From NCBI RefSeq assembly GCF_900129025.1, contig NZ_FQUM01000008.1, positions 1 through 64,000 of the forward strand: a stretch of DNA of 64,000 nucleotides. The letters run 5' to 3'. Shown here piece after piece: positions 1-9,262 of this stretch. Under the pieces are notes generated by a model. It had not been told where the DNA came from. It searched no databases and saw nothing but the letters and a program-made list of their open reading frames with translations. The stretch comes from Mariniphaga anaerophila. GTDB taxonomy: Bacteria; Bacteroidota; Bacteroidia; Bacteroidales; Prolixibacteraceae. The number at the start of each line of letters is the position of its first letter. Positions within the stretch are counted from its first letter, which is position 1. The position numbers were made by a program, and so were the translations under genes.

Positions 1-144
1 GTTTCTTATGCCCCCACCATTGATAAGCTGAAAACAAAAGAAGAGCGCCGGAAGGCATATGCAGAAGCGTTAACCGCAAAGCCTGACATTGTGGAATCTG
101 ACCGGCCGGTGGAAGTGTGGCCGCTTGTTGCCTCTGAAAAATAG
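1..144 (+). CDS. C-terminal end of an unidentified protein (5' truncated by window edge)
   Basis: Frame 1 is open from the first base to a TAG at 142-144 and gives the last 47 residues of a protein. The tail is charged (Lys/Glu-rich around the KTKEERRKAY stretch) and ends in a hydrophobic stretch followed by SEK. There are no cysteines or recognisable motifs, so no family is assigned. It ends about 70 bp before the SusC gene on the same strand, so it could be the last gene of a preceding unit or the first member of the SusCD operon. The sequence upstream of the window is needed to identify it. Confidence 0.6.
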   Translation, partial: VSYAPTIDKLKTKEERRKAYAEALTAKPDIVESDRPVEVWPLVASEK

Positions 145-215
145 GATAGAAACTAATACCTCTCGGCTAAAATCGAGTGAAATTCAAACAATTAATAACT
201 AATAATTTAATATCT

Positions 216-3200
216 ATGAAAAGAGATGGCGTAGTCCATAGATACCTTTTATGGGTAATTCTAAACTCAATAAAGTCAGGATTGGCGGTAAGTATGTTAG
301 CAACACTGCTTTTTACCTGTATCACATCCGGCGCTGTAGCCCAAACCACAGGCGAAGCTGCAACAGCACAACAAAAAAATTGGTCTGTTTCAGGAAAAGT
401 GACTGATTCTGCCGGGTTACCTTTACCCGGAGTTACTATTGTTCAGAAAGGTACAACAAATGGGATAGTTACTGATTTTGACGGAAATTATTCTTTCTCA
501 GGTATTTATAGTGACGCTGTTTTGGTATTCTCTTTTGTGGGGATGCAGACTGAGGAAATCAGTGTTAATGGCAGAAAAGAGCTTAATCTAAAAATGGAGG
601 CTCAAAATGTTGCCATCGAAGAAGTTGTTGCCATTGGTTATGGAACAATGCGAAAAAAGGATTTAACAGGAGCGGTTGCTACGGTTAATGGCGATTTGGT
701 TGCAAAAAGGCAGGCAACTCAACTTTCGCAGGCATTACAGGGCTCGATGCCCGGTGTTACCATCACAAGGAGCAATTCCGAACCAGGAGCAAGTGCAACT
801 ATTCGTGTACGCGGGATTACAACTATTAGCGATAGCAATCCGCTGATTATTGTTGACGGAGTCCCGGTTAGTAATATCAACGATATAAACCCCAACGATA
901 TTCAGGATATTTCGGTTTTAAAAGATGCGGCTTCCGCTTCAATTTACGGTGCAAGGGCAGCGTCGGGAGTTGTGCTTATCACTACCCGGAGAGCGAAAAA
1001 AGGCCAGATAAATATGGAGTACAGCGCCAGCTTCGGAATAGAAAAGCCCACGGAATTTCCTGAGGTGGTAGATGCAGTTCGTTACATGGAAATGTCGAAC
1101 GAACAAACCTGGAATGATGCCGGTAATAAAGAAGGCGGCGAGTACGGAGTTTATTCAAAAGACGAAATAGAAAACTGGATGGAATGGAATAAAACCAATC
1201 CTAATGAATACCCGGTTACCGACTGGGTTGGCCTTTTGTTAAACGATTACGCACCGAGGCAAACGCATAATCTTTCGTTGTCTCACGGCGGCGAAAAAGT
1301 GAAAACAAACGCTTCTATTAACTACGAGTACAGCGAAGCATTGTACGATTATAATAGTTACGAAAGAATATCTACCCGGGTGAATAACACCATTAATATT
1401 AACGACTATTTATCCGGAACAATTGATTTTTCTTTTAACTCCTCCTTGTCTGAAAATCCGGTAGGTAACCCGGTTTACGACGCTTTGCGTTATGCTCCGA
1501 TTTATGCTGCAGTTTGGTCTGATGGTAGAGTTGCAGAAGGGAAAAGTAGCTCAAATGAATACGCTGCATTAAATTATGGCGGGTATAATAATTTGAGAAA
1601 CAATAAATTGTTCGGTAAAATTGCCCTCGATTTTAAACCCGTAAAAAACCTTACCATTACCGGAGTAGTGGCGCCTACGTTACATTTTGCAAAAAACAAA
1701 AAGTTTGTAAAACAAATCCCTTATTACGATGCCGACGACCCGACAACGTTTTTGGGATATATTGCCGGTCACGAAAATACTTCATTGAAAGAGGAACGAA
1801 ACGACAAGAAAACCATGACCAAACAGTTGTTGGTAAAATACTTGAATTCGTTTAACGATGCACACAATGTAAACTTAATGGCCGGTTACGAAGATTTTGA
1901 GCTTTTCAACGAATCGCTTTCTGCTTTTCGGGATAAGTATTTATTGTCAAATTTCCCCTATCTCGATTTGGGGCCGTTAGATTATCAGGAAAACTCGGGT
2001 TCTGCATTGGAATCTGCATACAGATCTTATTTTGGACGGGTAATTTACGACTACAAAAGCAAGTATTTTGCCCAGGCAAATATTCGCTACGATGGCTCTT
2101 CCCGGTTTCATCCCGATTACCGCTGGGCCGCCTTCCCTTCTTTTTCTGCCGGATGGGCAATTTCCGAAGAAGATTTCATGAAAGATGTTTCTGCTTTGTC
2201 GTTTCTGAAGCTTCGCGCATCATGGGGAACACTGGGGAACGAAAGAATTGGAAATTATCCGTACCAGGCTTCAATCGGATTTTCTAATGCGTTGTTTTAT
2301 CAGAACGGCTCAATTGTTTCGTCAACAACTGCTGCTCAATATCAATACGCTATTCCCGATATTACCTGGGAAACTACAGAAACCTGGGATGTGGGGATTG
2401 ATGCCAATTTTTTCGATAACAGATTATTGTTCTCCGGAGATTATTACGTGAAGAAAACCAAAGATATGTTGTTGGAGCTGGAAGTTCCGGATTTCATGGG
2501 ATATGAAAATCCTGACCAGAACACCGGGACAATGGACACCAAAGGATGGGAAATTCAGCTGTCGTGGAGAGATAAGGTTGGCGAACTTAACTATGCTGCT
2601 TCTTTTAATGTGTCCGACTATATTTCAAAAATGGGCGACCTTGGCGGAATTGTTTTTGACGGAAGCATAATTAAAAGAGAAGGAAGTGAGTACAACGAAT
2701 GGTACGGATACCTGTCTGACGGGTTATTTCAGACCCAGAAAGAAATTGACGATTCGCCGCTTTTGTACTCTTCTGTAAAACCGGGCGATGTAAAATATAT
2801 TGACATAAGTGGCCCCGACGGCGTTCCTGACGGACAAATTACCCCAGATTATGACAGGGTGTTGCTTGGCGGTTCGTTGCCCCGTTTTGTTTACGGAGGA
2901 AATATTAGTGCTGATTATAAAGGGTTTGACCTTTCTGTTGTTGTTCAGGGAGTTGGAAAACAGAACAGCAGGGTTGTGCCTCAAATGGTTAAACCGTTCT
3001 ACAGCGGGTGGACAAATGCCCCGAAAATAATTGACGGAAATTACTGGAGTCTTTACAATACCGAAGAGCAAAATCTCAACGCAAAATACCCGCGTTTATC
3101 ATACGTAGGCGCCGAAAATAATAACTACGAAATGTCAGACTTCTGGTTAATAAACGGCGCTTATTTCAGGCTAAAAAACATAACTCTGGGTTATACATTG

Positions 3201-3365
3201 CCAAAACAGGTGGTTCAAAGAGTTCGTTTAAACGGTGTTCGCCTTTTTGCATCGGCTTCAGATTTGTTCTCGTTTAACCATTATCCAAAAGGTTGGGACC
3301 CTGAGGTTTCCTACAACTCTTACATCTCAAAATCATTTAATGTTGGACTTTCTGTTAAATTTTAA
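216..3365 (+). CDS. SusC/RagA-family TonB-linked outer-membrane transporter
   Basis: A TonB-dependent outer-membrane channel of the SusC family, which imports ligands captured by its SusD partner using energy from TonB-ExbBD. From the ATG at 216 it is 1049 residues, normal for the family. The N-terminus has a long signal region ending near AVAQ (about residue 43). A carboxypeptidase-regulatory-like beta domain follows (about 55-140, VSGKVTDSAG...DGNYSF), then the plug domain beginning at the AIGYGTMRKKDLTGAV signature, then the barrel, ending in the aromatic C-terminal residue typical of outer-membrane barrels (SVKF). An in-frame GTG at 177 would add 13 residues; the ATG is preferred because it follows an AT-rich leader and starts a normal signal peptide. 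It lies 11 bp upstream of its SusD gene. The neighbours suggest a phosphorylated or phosphodiester ligand rather than a plain glycan; this is inference. Confidence 0.95.
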   Translation: MKRDGVVHRYLLWVILNSIKSGLAVSMLATLLFTCITSGAVAQTTGEAATAQQKNWSVSGKVTDSAGLPLPGVTIVQKGTTNGIVTDFDGNYSFSGIYSDAVLVFSFVGMQTEEISVNGRKELNLKMEAQNVAIEEVVAIGYGTMRKKDLTGAVATVNGDLVAKRQATQLSQALQGSMPGVTITRSNSEPGASATIRVRGITTISDSNPLIIVDGVPVSNINDINPNDIQDISVLKDAASASIYGARAASGVVLITTRRAKKGQINMEYSASFGIEKPTEFPEVVDAVRYMEMSNEQTWNDAGNKEGGEYGVYSKDEIENWMEWNKTNPNEYPVTDWVGLLLNDYAPRQTHNLSLSHGGEKVKTNASINYEYSEALYDYNSYERISTRVNNTININDYLSGTIDFSFNSSLSENPVGNPVYDALRYAPIYAAVWSDGRVAEGKSSSNEYAALNYGGYNNLRNNKLFGKIALDFKPVKNLTITGVVAPTLHFAKNKKFVKQIPYYDADDPTTFLGYIAGHENTSLKEERNDKKTMTKQLLVKYLNSFNDAHNVNLMAGYEDFELFNESLSAFRDKYLLSNFPYLDLGPLDYQENSGSALESAYRSYFGRVIYDYKSKYFAQANIRYDGSSRFHPDYRWAAFPSFSAGWAISEEDFMKDVSALSFLKLRASWGTLGNERIGNYPYQASIGFSNALFYQNGSIVSSTTAAQYQYAIPDITWETTETWDVGIDANFFDNRLLFSGDYYVKKTKDMLLELEVPDFMGYENPDQNTGTMDTKGWEIQLSWRDKVGELNYAASFNVSDYISKMGDLGGIVFDGSIIKREGSEYNEWYGYLSDGLFQTQKEIDDSPLLYSSVKPGDVKYIDISGPDGVPDGQITPDYDRVLLGGSLPRFVYGGNISADYKGFDLSVVVQGVGKQNSRVVPQMVKPFYSGWTNAPKIIDGNYWSLYNTEEQNLNAKYPRLSYVGAENNNYEMSDFWLINGAYFRLKNITLGYTLPKQVVQRVRLNGVRLFASASDLFSFNHYPKGWDPEVSYNSYISKSFNVGLSVKF

Positions 3366-3376
3366 AGCTGAAAACA

Positions 3377-5074
3377 ATGACTAATAAAATTATAATAGGC
3401 TTTCTGGGTATATTTTTACTCATGTCGTGCGCAGAGCTGGATTTAAACCCGCTATCTGAAGGGTCCAGCGAAAACTGGTATTCCGATGAAGTTGAAATAA
3501 ACATGGCGCTGAACGATTTGTATCGCACCTATTTATGGGATATGGAAACTAATTTCGAGATGGATCGCTTTACCGATGACTGGAGTCAGCGTCAGGCGAC
3601 AAATCCAGTTCGAAACGGGACTGTTACCAGCGAATGGAACACCATTGAAAATCTTTGGTTAAGTACCTACAAAGGAATTGCGCGTGCCAATAAAATTCTG
3701 AATAATTTGTATAAGGTTGAAGGCGAAATTCCTCAGGAAATGTTTGACCAATTTACCGGTGAAGCAATGTTTGTAAGAGCTGCCCTTTATTCAAGATTGG
3801 TGTTTTATTTCGGAAACGTGCCCTTTTTTACAAATGATATAACAATTGAGGAAGCGTTTGCAATGGGGCGTACCGATAAAGACGTCATTCTGGAAACAGT
3901 GTATCAGGATTTTGATGAAGCCATCAAAAAGTTACCGGTTTCTTATAAAGGAACGGAATTGAGCCGGGCAACCAGGGGCGCTGCTTTGGCCTTTAAAGCA
4001 AGAACGGCCTTGTGCTTTTCCGACTGGGAAATTGTCAGAGATGCTGCCAAAGCCTGCATCGATCTTGGAGTTTATTCTCTGCATCCCGATTTTGCAGATT
4101 ACTTTTTATCGAAAACGAAAAATTCAGAAGAAACCATTTTTGCGCTGCCTCGCCTGGCAGAATTGGGATCTACCTGGAAAACGAAAAACTTTATTCCACG
4201 AACTGCCGGAGGTTCGGCTGTTGCACAACCTTCATGGGATTTGTTCAGCTCATTTCTATGTACCGACGGGCTGCCAATTGACGAGTCGCCCCTCTACGAT
4301 CCAAGAGAGCCGTTCAAAAACAGAGACCCGCGTTGTGCAATGACCATTGTTGAGTTCGGAACAGAGTTCCTGGGATATGTTTACGATCCTCATCCGGACA
4401 GTAAAAAGGTACTGAACGTAGCAACAGGCGGAATGGTTAAAAACAAAGATTCGCGCGGTGTTGACAGGTACGCTTCTTATAACGGATTGAGCTTGAAAAA
4501 AGGAGTGGATGAAGACTGGGCCGGGGACACTGAATCAGACTTCGACATTATTATTATGAGGTATGCCGATGTGTTGCTGATGTATGCCGAAGCAAAAATT
4601 GAGCTGAATGAAATCGACGATTTGGCAATTAATGCCATTAATCAGGTTCGTGCCCGCGCTTATGGTGTTAATGTATCTGATGTACAAAGTTATCCAGCGG
4701 TAGCAAAAGAATCACAGGCCAAAATGCGTACTGTTTTGCGAATGGAAAGACGTGTTGAACTCGCCTGGGAAAACCGCAGGTATTTCGATTTAATTCGTTG
4801 GAAAATTGCAGGGAAAGCATTAGGTACGCCTATTTATGGTTTGCTTGATGTTGCAGAGTTAAAAGATAAAGTTGTAGATGAAGGTTTGTGGTTTTTTCCG
4901 GGAGTACCTGAAATTGACGAAAATGGCATTCCTGATTTTGAACCCATGTACGAAAACGGCCTCATAAAGCTTTTGGTCGAACGAAACTTTGATGAGTCCA
5001 GGCAATATTTGTGGCCGATTCCTTCAAAAGAAATTATGATAAACGATAATTTGAAACAAAACCCCGGATATTAA
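3377..5074 (+). CDS. SusD/RagB-family surface nutrient-binding lipoprotein
   Basis: The extracellular lid of the SusCD complex, which binds the substrate at the cell surface and passes it to SusC. The protein has 565 residues. The signal peptide ends in a lipobox (LLMSC, lipidated Cys18). The SusD N-terminal pattern follows (LDLNPLSEGS...NMALNDLYR), then TPR-like helices and the conserved C-terminal RagB segment (MRTVLRMERRVELAWENRRYFDLIRW; ending LWPIPSKEIMINDNLKQNPGY-like, shown in shortened form). It lies 11 bp after SusC and is followed by a strong intercistronic hairpin at 5106-5142. The ligand cannot be read from sequence; the phosphoesterases and organic-anion transporter downstream point to a phosphate-bearing compound. 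Confidence 0.94.
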   Translation: MTNKIIIGFLGIFLLMSCAELDLNPLSEGSSENWYSDEVEINMALNDLYRTYLWDMETNFEMDRFTDDWSQRQATNPVRNGTVTSEWNTIENLWLSTYKGIARANKILNNLYKVEGEIPQEMFDQFTGEAMFVRAALYSRLVFYFGNVPFFTNDITIEEAFAMGRTDKDVILETVYQDFDEAIKKLPVSYKGTELSRATRGAALAFKARTALCFSDWEIVRDAAKACIDLGVYSLHPDFADYFLSKTKNSEETIFALPRLAELGSTWKTKNFIPRTAGGSAVAQPSWDLFSSFLCTDGLPIDESPLYDPREPFKNRDPRCAMTIVEFGTEFLGYVYDPHPDSKKVLNVATGGMVKNKDSRGVDRYASYNGLSLKKGVDEDWAGDTESDFDIIIMRYADVLLMYAEAKIELNEIDDLAINAINQVRARAYGVNVSDVQSYPAVAKESQAKMRTVLRMERRVELAWENRRYFDLIRWKIAGKALGTPIYGLLDVAELKDKVVDEGLWFFPGVPEIDENGIPDFEPMYENGLIKLLVERNFDESRQYLWPIPSKEIMINDNLKQNPGY

Positions 5075-5105
5075 AATCCGAAGGATTGTTTCTGGAAATG
5101 TAAGC

Positions 5106-5142
5106 TGTTGAGTTATTCCGGTAAATCCGGGGTAACTCAACA
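5106..5142 (+). other. Strong intercistronic hairpin between susD and the phosphoesterase gene
   Basis: Arms 5106-5121 and 5127-5142 pair over 16 base pairs (ten Watson-Crick pairs, two G-U pairs, then CCGG with CCGG) around the five-base loop TAAAT. The following bases (TGCTGCTTTATTTT) are only loosely U-rich. It may be a partial terminator or an mRNA-stabilising end that keeps SusCD transcripts more abundant than those of the downstream enzymes. Pairing was checked base by base; the function is inferred. Confidence 0.7.
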
Positions 5143-5167
5143 TGCTGCTTTATTTTAATCCAATAAA

Positions 5168-6673
5168 ATGGCAAACAAGTATTTTTCTCTCAGAGGCTGG
5201 TTGTTCCTTCTTTCCGTGTTTTTTGCATTCGGCATTTTTGCTGCAGAAAACAGTGCGGAAAAACAGGTGTCCGGAATTGTTTCCGGGCAGGTTGCAGAGA
5301 ATGGTGCCGGCATTGAGGGAGTAGTGGTGAGTGACGGTTTTGAAACAACGCTTACCGATGGTTCAGGAAATTACAGGCTGGAAGTAAATTCGGAAGCCGA
5401 ATTCATTTTTATTTCGGTGCCTTCTGGCTATAAATTTCCCAACGAAAACGGGGTTGCTAAGTTTTACGAAATCTTACCTGCCGGTATGAGTAGCCGGAAG
5501 ATTAATTTTGAACTGCAACGGAATGCGCTGGATGATACCCGCCATGCCTTTATAGTCTGGGCCGATCCGCAGGTGAAAACCACGGGAGATGTGCAACGGA
5601 TGATGACCGAATCTGTACCAGATATCGCTGCTCACATTGGCGAGCTGGGAAATATTCCTGTGCATGGAATTACATGTGGCGACATTGTTTTCGAAAAGTT
5701 CAACCTGTATGCCGATTACAAAAAGGCAGTCAGGCAAATGAATGTTCCTTTTTTTCAGGTGGTAGGTAATCACGATATCGATTATTCGGCTCTCACAGCA
5801 AAAGCATCAACACATCAGTTTAAAGAAAATTTTGGTCCCACGTATTATTCGTTTAATCGCGGTAAAATACATTATGTGGTGCTGAACGATGTGTTTTTTA
5901 AAGGCGACGACGAAGCATATAAAAACAAAAGGAGAAAATACATGGGACATATTGCCGGCGAACAGCTCCGGTGGCTGAAAAAAGACCTTCAGTATGTTCC
6001 GCAGGGAAGCACGGTTGTTGTTTCTCTCCATATTCCGGTTTTTGAAATTACCTTTCTGAAAAGCGCGGTTCGGAACGAATTAAAAACAGCAACGGTTGGT
6101 AACCGGAATGAGCTTTACGATATAATAAAACCTTATCGGGTGCATATTATGTCGGGGCACACGCATTACAACGAAACAGCAGAGAATGACAACTGGATGG
6201 AACATAACCATGCTTCGGCCTGTAATGCCTGGTGGATCGGAAATATTTGCACCGACGGGACACCGGGTGGATACGCAGTTTATCAGGTTTCGGGAGATGA
6301 CATTTCGTGGTACTATAAACCTACTGGAATTGAGCGCTCTTTTCAGCTCAGATTGTATCCGAAAGGGGAGAGCCCTGAACGCCCTGAGAATATTGTTGCA
6401 AATGTATGGAACTGGGACGACGACTGGCGGGTTATTTGGTTTGAAGACGGTGTGAGGAAAGGAGAGATGGAACGCTATCTGGGTTACGATCCGCAGGCTT
6501 ACAAAAATATGTTTGGCAGCGAAATGCCCGAAGAAAAAGGTTCGCTGGAACCCACCCGCACAGAGCATGTTTTCTCTGCAAAACCATCGGAAAATGCTAA
6601 AGAAATAAGAGTAGAGGTAACCGACCGTTTTGGAACTGTGTATTCCGAATTGCTTCGTTTAAAAGGTGAATAA
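5168..6673 (+). CDS. Exported calcineurin-like phosphoesterase with N- and C-terminal accessory domains
   Basis: A metallophosphoesterase of 501 residues, probably periplasmic, with a signal peptide of about 26 residues. An N-terminal carboxypeptidase-regulatory-like beta domain (about 35-115, GVVVSDG...GNYRLEV) matches the family usually called MetallophosN. The catalytic domain shows metal-site motifs in order: D133-P-Q135, GD171-172, GNHD200-203, SLHIP286-290 and GHTH330-333. A C-terminal beta domain follows (about 385-501). The first motif has Gln where the classical DxH motif has His. It is paralogous to the lipoprotein at 34201-36189 (both share the GTPGGYA segment after the catalytic core), which links the two SusCD loci. 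The likely reaction is phosphomono- or diester hydrolysis on the SusCD ligand; the substrate is unknown. Confidence 0.88.
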   Translation: MANKYFSLRGWLFLLSVFFAFGIFAAENSAEKQVSGIVSGQVAENGAGIEGVVVSDGFETTLTDGSGNYRLEVNSEAEFIFISVPSGYKFPNENGVAKFYEILPAGMSSRKINFELQRNALDDTRHAFIVWADPQVKTTGDVQRMMTESVPDIAAHIGELGNIPVHGITCGDIVFEKFNLYADYKKAVRQMNVPFFQVVGNHDIDYSALTAKASTHQFKENFGPTYYSFNRGKIHYVVLNDVFFKGDDEAYKNKRRKYMGHIAGEQLRWLKKDLQYVPQGSTVVVSLHIPVFEITFLKSAVRNELKTATVGNRNELYDIIKPYRVHIMSGHTHYNETAENDNWMEHNHASACNAWWIGNICTDGTPGGYAVYQVSGDDISWYYKPTGIERSFQLRLYPKGESPERPENIVANVWNWDDDWRVIWFEDGVRKGEMERYLGYDPQAYKNMFGSEMPEEKGSLEPTRTEHVFSAKPSENAKEIRVEVTDRFGTVYSELLRLKGE

Positions 6674-6724
6674 ATTAAAATGCAATATTTAGAATTTTAT
6701 AAAATATATTTTGAGCAATGAAAT

Positions 6725-6732
6725 TAATTTTG
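6725..6732 (+). promoter_or_regulatory. Possible internal promoter (-7 element only)
   Basis: TAATTTTG matches the Bacteroidota -7 consensus TAnnTTTG exactly in the 243-bp gap before the MFS gene. No TTTG lies 19-21 bp upstream (the nearest ends only 11 bp before), so support is weak. The size of the gap nevertheless suggests that the second half of the operon may have its own start. Confidence 0.25.
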
Positions 6733-6916
6733 TCGGGTTCTACCTGAAAAAGCAATGCGTTTGAAGGTTGGCGAAGAATTGATTTGCAGAGTCGCTATCG
6801 GTTATAGAACTCAGTGGCGGCGGGTGTGACCAGAAGGAATTGTTGCAAACCGATTAACAGATTTGTAGAGAAAAAGAAGTAGTCAAAAATTAAATAGAAC
6901 TAATCAAAAAGAGATT

Positions 6917-8170
6917 ATGTCATCATTCATAAGCCCAGAGAAGAGGCGTTGGTTTATAGTAGCAATAATATTTGTAATTACTGTTTTTAGTTATGTGGAT
7001 CGTCAGGTTGTATCGATTTTAAAACCGATATTGAAAGAAGAGTTTTCGCTTGACGATGCCGGGTATGCGTTAATCATAAATGTGTTTACCATATGTTACG
7101 CAGTAATGTATCCCATTTCCGGCTGGCTGGTAGATAAGTTCGGTGCGCGTAAAATTATGTTTTGGGGTGTGCTTACCTGGTCATTCAGCTCAATTGGTAG
7201 CGGGTTGGCCCGAACGTTGTTTCCGTTTGCAATTTTTAGAAGCCTTTTGGGACTGGCAGAGCCAACAACATATCCGGCGCAAATAAAAGTGGTGACTAAA
7301 TGGTTTTCAGGAAAATTGCGTGCGACGGCAAATTCTATTTCAGTGGCCGGTGGTACAATCGGTTCTGTAATTGCTCCGCCTTTTATAGCCTGGCTGGTAC
7401 TTACGTTTACCTGGCATTCAGCATTTATCATTCCCGGAATTGTGGGCATTGTTGTCGCTTTAGTCTGGTTTTTCCTTTATAAAGAACCGCCAAAAGGATA
7501 TGTTAAAGATACGGTTTCGGGCGACAGCGTTAGCGAAAATTCGCCGGCGTTCAGCTGGGGAAAACTATGGACCCGGAAAAGTTTGTGGGGAATTGTGCTG
7601 ATTCGTTTTATTACCGACCCGGTGTGGTATTTCATCCTGTTTTGGTTGCCCGGTTTTCTGATGGAAGAATCAGGATTGAGCCTTTCGCAACTTGGAATGG
7701 TTGGCTGGATTCCTTTTCTGGCTGCCAGCCTGGGAGGAATCGCTTCTTCTGCCTGGTCTGACTGGATGGTGCGTCGCGGAAAACCCGCTCTTCGTTCGCG
7801 TAAGGTTATGCTGAGCTACGTTGCTTTTCTGGCTCCGGTTATTCTGTTACCCGATAGCTGGGGCGTGGCAGTAACCATCATCAAATTTAGTGTTTTGGCA
7901 GCCGTTGCCCTGAGCTGGATTTACACCGAAAGCGTACTTATTGCCGAAACGTTTCCCATAAATAATGTTGCCAGTGTATTAGGAATTGCCGGTGGTTTTG
8001 GAGCTGCCGGTGCCGTAATCTTTAATTACTTAATTGGGCATTTTATGACCTCGGTCGGGACCGGCTGGATTTTTATGGTAATGGCGGTTCTTCACCCGTT
8101 AACCTTATTCATTTTGTGGAAAATGATTCGTCCGGAAATTCCGAAAGAAACCGCAATTGCAAAACAATAA
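6917..8170 (+). CDS. MFS transporter of the organic-anion (ACS/ExuT-like) type
   Basis: A 417-residue inner-membrane secondary transporter with the twelve hydrophobic segments of the major facilitator superfamily. The N-terminus carries FVITVFSYVDRQ, a pattern typical of the anion:cation symporter group (hexuronate, glucarate and phthalate transporters). The loop after helix 2 has the MFS signature DKFGARK. The family imports small organic anions with protons or Na+. Its position between two phosphoesterases suggests it carries the dephosphorylated or anionic product into the cytoplasm for the oxidoreductase encoded downstream. It is not GlpT-like in detail; the GlpT of this window is at 31076. 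The next gene starts 13 bp after its stop. Confidence 0.88.
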   Translation: MSSFISPEKRRWFIVAIIFVITVFSYVDRQVVSILKPILKEEFSLDDAGYALIINVFTICYAVMYPISGWLVDKFGARKIMFWGVLTWSFSSIGSGLARTLFPFAIFRSLLGLAEPTTYPAQIKVVTKWFSGKLRATANSISVAGGTIGSVIAPPFIAWLVLTFTWHSAFIIPGIVGIVVALVWFFLYKEPPKGYVKDTVSGDSVSENSPAFSWGKLWTRKSLWGIVLIRFITDPVWYFILFWLPGFLMEESGLSLSQLGMVGWIPFLAASLGGIASSAWSDWMVRRGKPALRSRKVMLSYVAFLAPVILLPDSWGVAVTIIKFSVLAAVALSWIYTESVLIAETFPINNVASVLGIAGGFGAAGAVIFNYLIGHFMTSVGTGWIFMVMAVLHPLTLFILWKMIRPEIPKETAIAKQ

Positions 8171-8183
8171 ATCCAAAGGAAAT

Positions 8184-9134
8184 ATGTATTTATCAAAAAT
8201 GTTCAATGCAATTTGTATCATTTTTTTTCTGTTTAATGGCACTGTTGATGCGCAGACAGACACGCTCTCTTTTTTGCACATAACCGACTTGCATACAATT
8301 TTTAACCAGCCGGGTTATTTGGATGAAATGATTGAGTCGCGCAAACTAAAGCTGTACGACCAGGGGGAAAATCGTCTGAGGAACTTTCTGCAAACAATGC
8401 CCGAAAAGACAGGTAGTGATATGGTTATTGCAACCGGTGATTTAGTCGATTTTTTCGAAGCAAATACTGCAACGGAACAAAATCTAAATGTCCAAATCGT
8501 GCAGTTTTCCCGCTTGCTGGATGACTACCGTACTCCGGTTTTTCTGGCTCTGGGTAATCACGACCTGTTTAGTTTTAACTGGGCAAACAATAAGCTGAAA
8601 CATCATCAGAATAATTCGGGAAGTGCCCGCGCGGCCTGGATTCGCAATGTTCACTGTTTTAAAAACGGAACTTATTACAGCGAACTGTTTCAGGTAGGAA
8701 CAACCACCTACCGGTTCATCTTTCTCGACAATGCATTTTATAAATTTCAGAAAGACGAAAAGTACAAAGTGCCATGTATTAATGATGCTCAGCGGTATTG
8801 GCTAAGCGCTCAGTTAAATGAATCGGACGACGATATCGAGATTGTATTTATGCATATTCCCATGAAGAGTGTTACTCCCGACGAGAATTATTCAAACCAG
8901 ATTTATTCGGTATTGAAAAGCAGCCCCAATGCAAAACTCATTCTGGCAGGGCATCGTCACAAAAACCTGGTGGATTATTTCCCGGTTGGGGACAATTCGA
9001 AAATGGTTCAGGTGCAAACCGGCTCTTTGGTGCAAGGACCCGATAACTGGAGACTTGTTCGTCTTACCGAAGATAAAATTTTTGTTTCTGCTCCCGGACG
9101 TTCCGGGGAGGAACTGGTAATCCCGGTAAAATAG
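8184..9134 (+). CDS. Secreted calcineurin-like metallophosphoesterase
   Basis: A periplasmic or secreted phosphoesterase of 316 residues. A signal peptide (MYLSKMFNAICIIFFLFNG...DAQ) ends near residue 24. The five metal-binding motifs are complete: D35-x-H37, GD (ATGDLVDF), GNHD, the MHIP histidine and GHRH near the C-terminus. Unlike the 5168 and 34201 enzymes it has no added beta domains. An in-frame ATG at 8157 would overlap the MFS gene and place a polar stretch before the signal peptide; the ATG at 8184, after AAAGGAAAT, is preferred. It probably hydrolyses a phosphomonoester or diester released from the SusCD ligand; the exact substrate is unknown. Confidence 0.88.
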   Translation: MYLSKMFNAICIIFFLFNGTVDAQTDTLSFLHITDLHTIFNQPGYLDEMIESRKLKLYDQGENRLRNFLQTMPEKTGSDMVIATGDLVDFFEANTATEQNLNVQIVQFSRLLDDYRTPVFLALGNHDLFSFNWANNKLKHHQNNSGSARAAWIRNVHCFKNGTYYSELFQVGTTTYRFIFLDNAFYKFQKDEKYKVPCINDAQRYWLSAQLNESDDDIEIVFMHIPMKSVTPDENYSNQIYSVLKSSPNAKLILAGHRHKNLVDYFPVGDNSKMVQVQTGSLVQGPDNWRLVRLTEDKIFVSAPGRSGEELVIPVK

Positions 9135-9262
9135 GATTGATAAATAGACTAATAAAAAAAAACATGCAAATGAAACGACCATGAGAAAAATATTCACACA
9201 AACGCGAAATATAAGCACCATGGGAGTTTCATCTTAAGCCTTTAATAACAAATAATAATAAG

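Noticed and set aside
9164-9237. Two tiny ORFs (6 and 18 codons) joined by an ATGA overlap in the gap before the FAD oxidoreductase
   Set aside because: Too short, no recognisable features; such overlaps arise by chance in AT-rich gaps.
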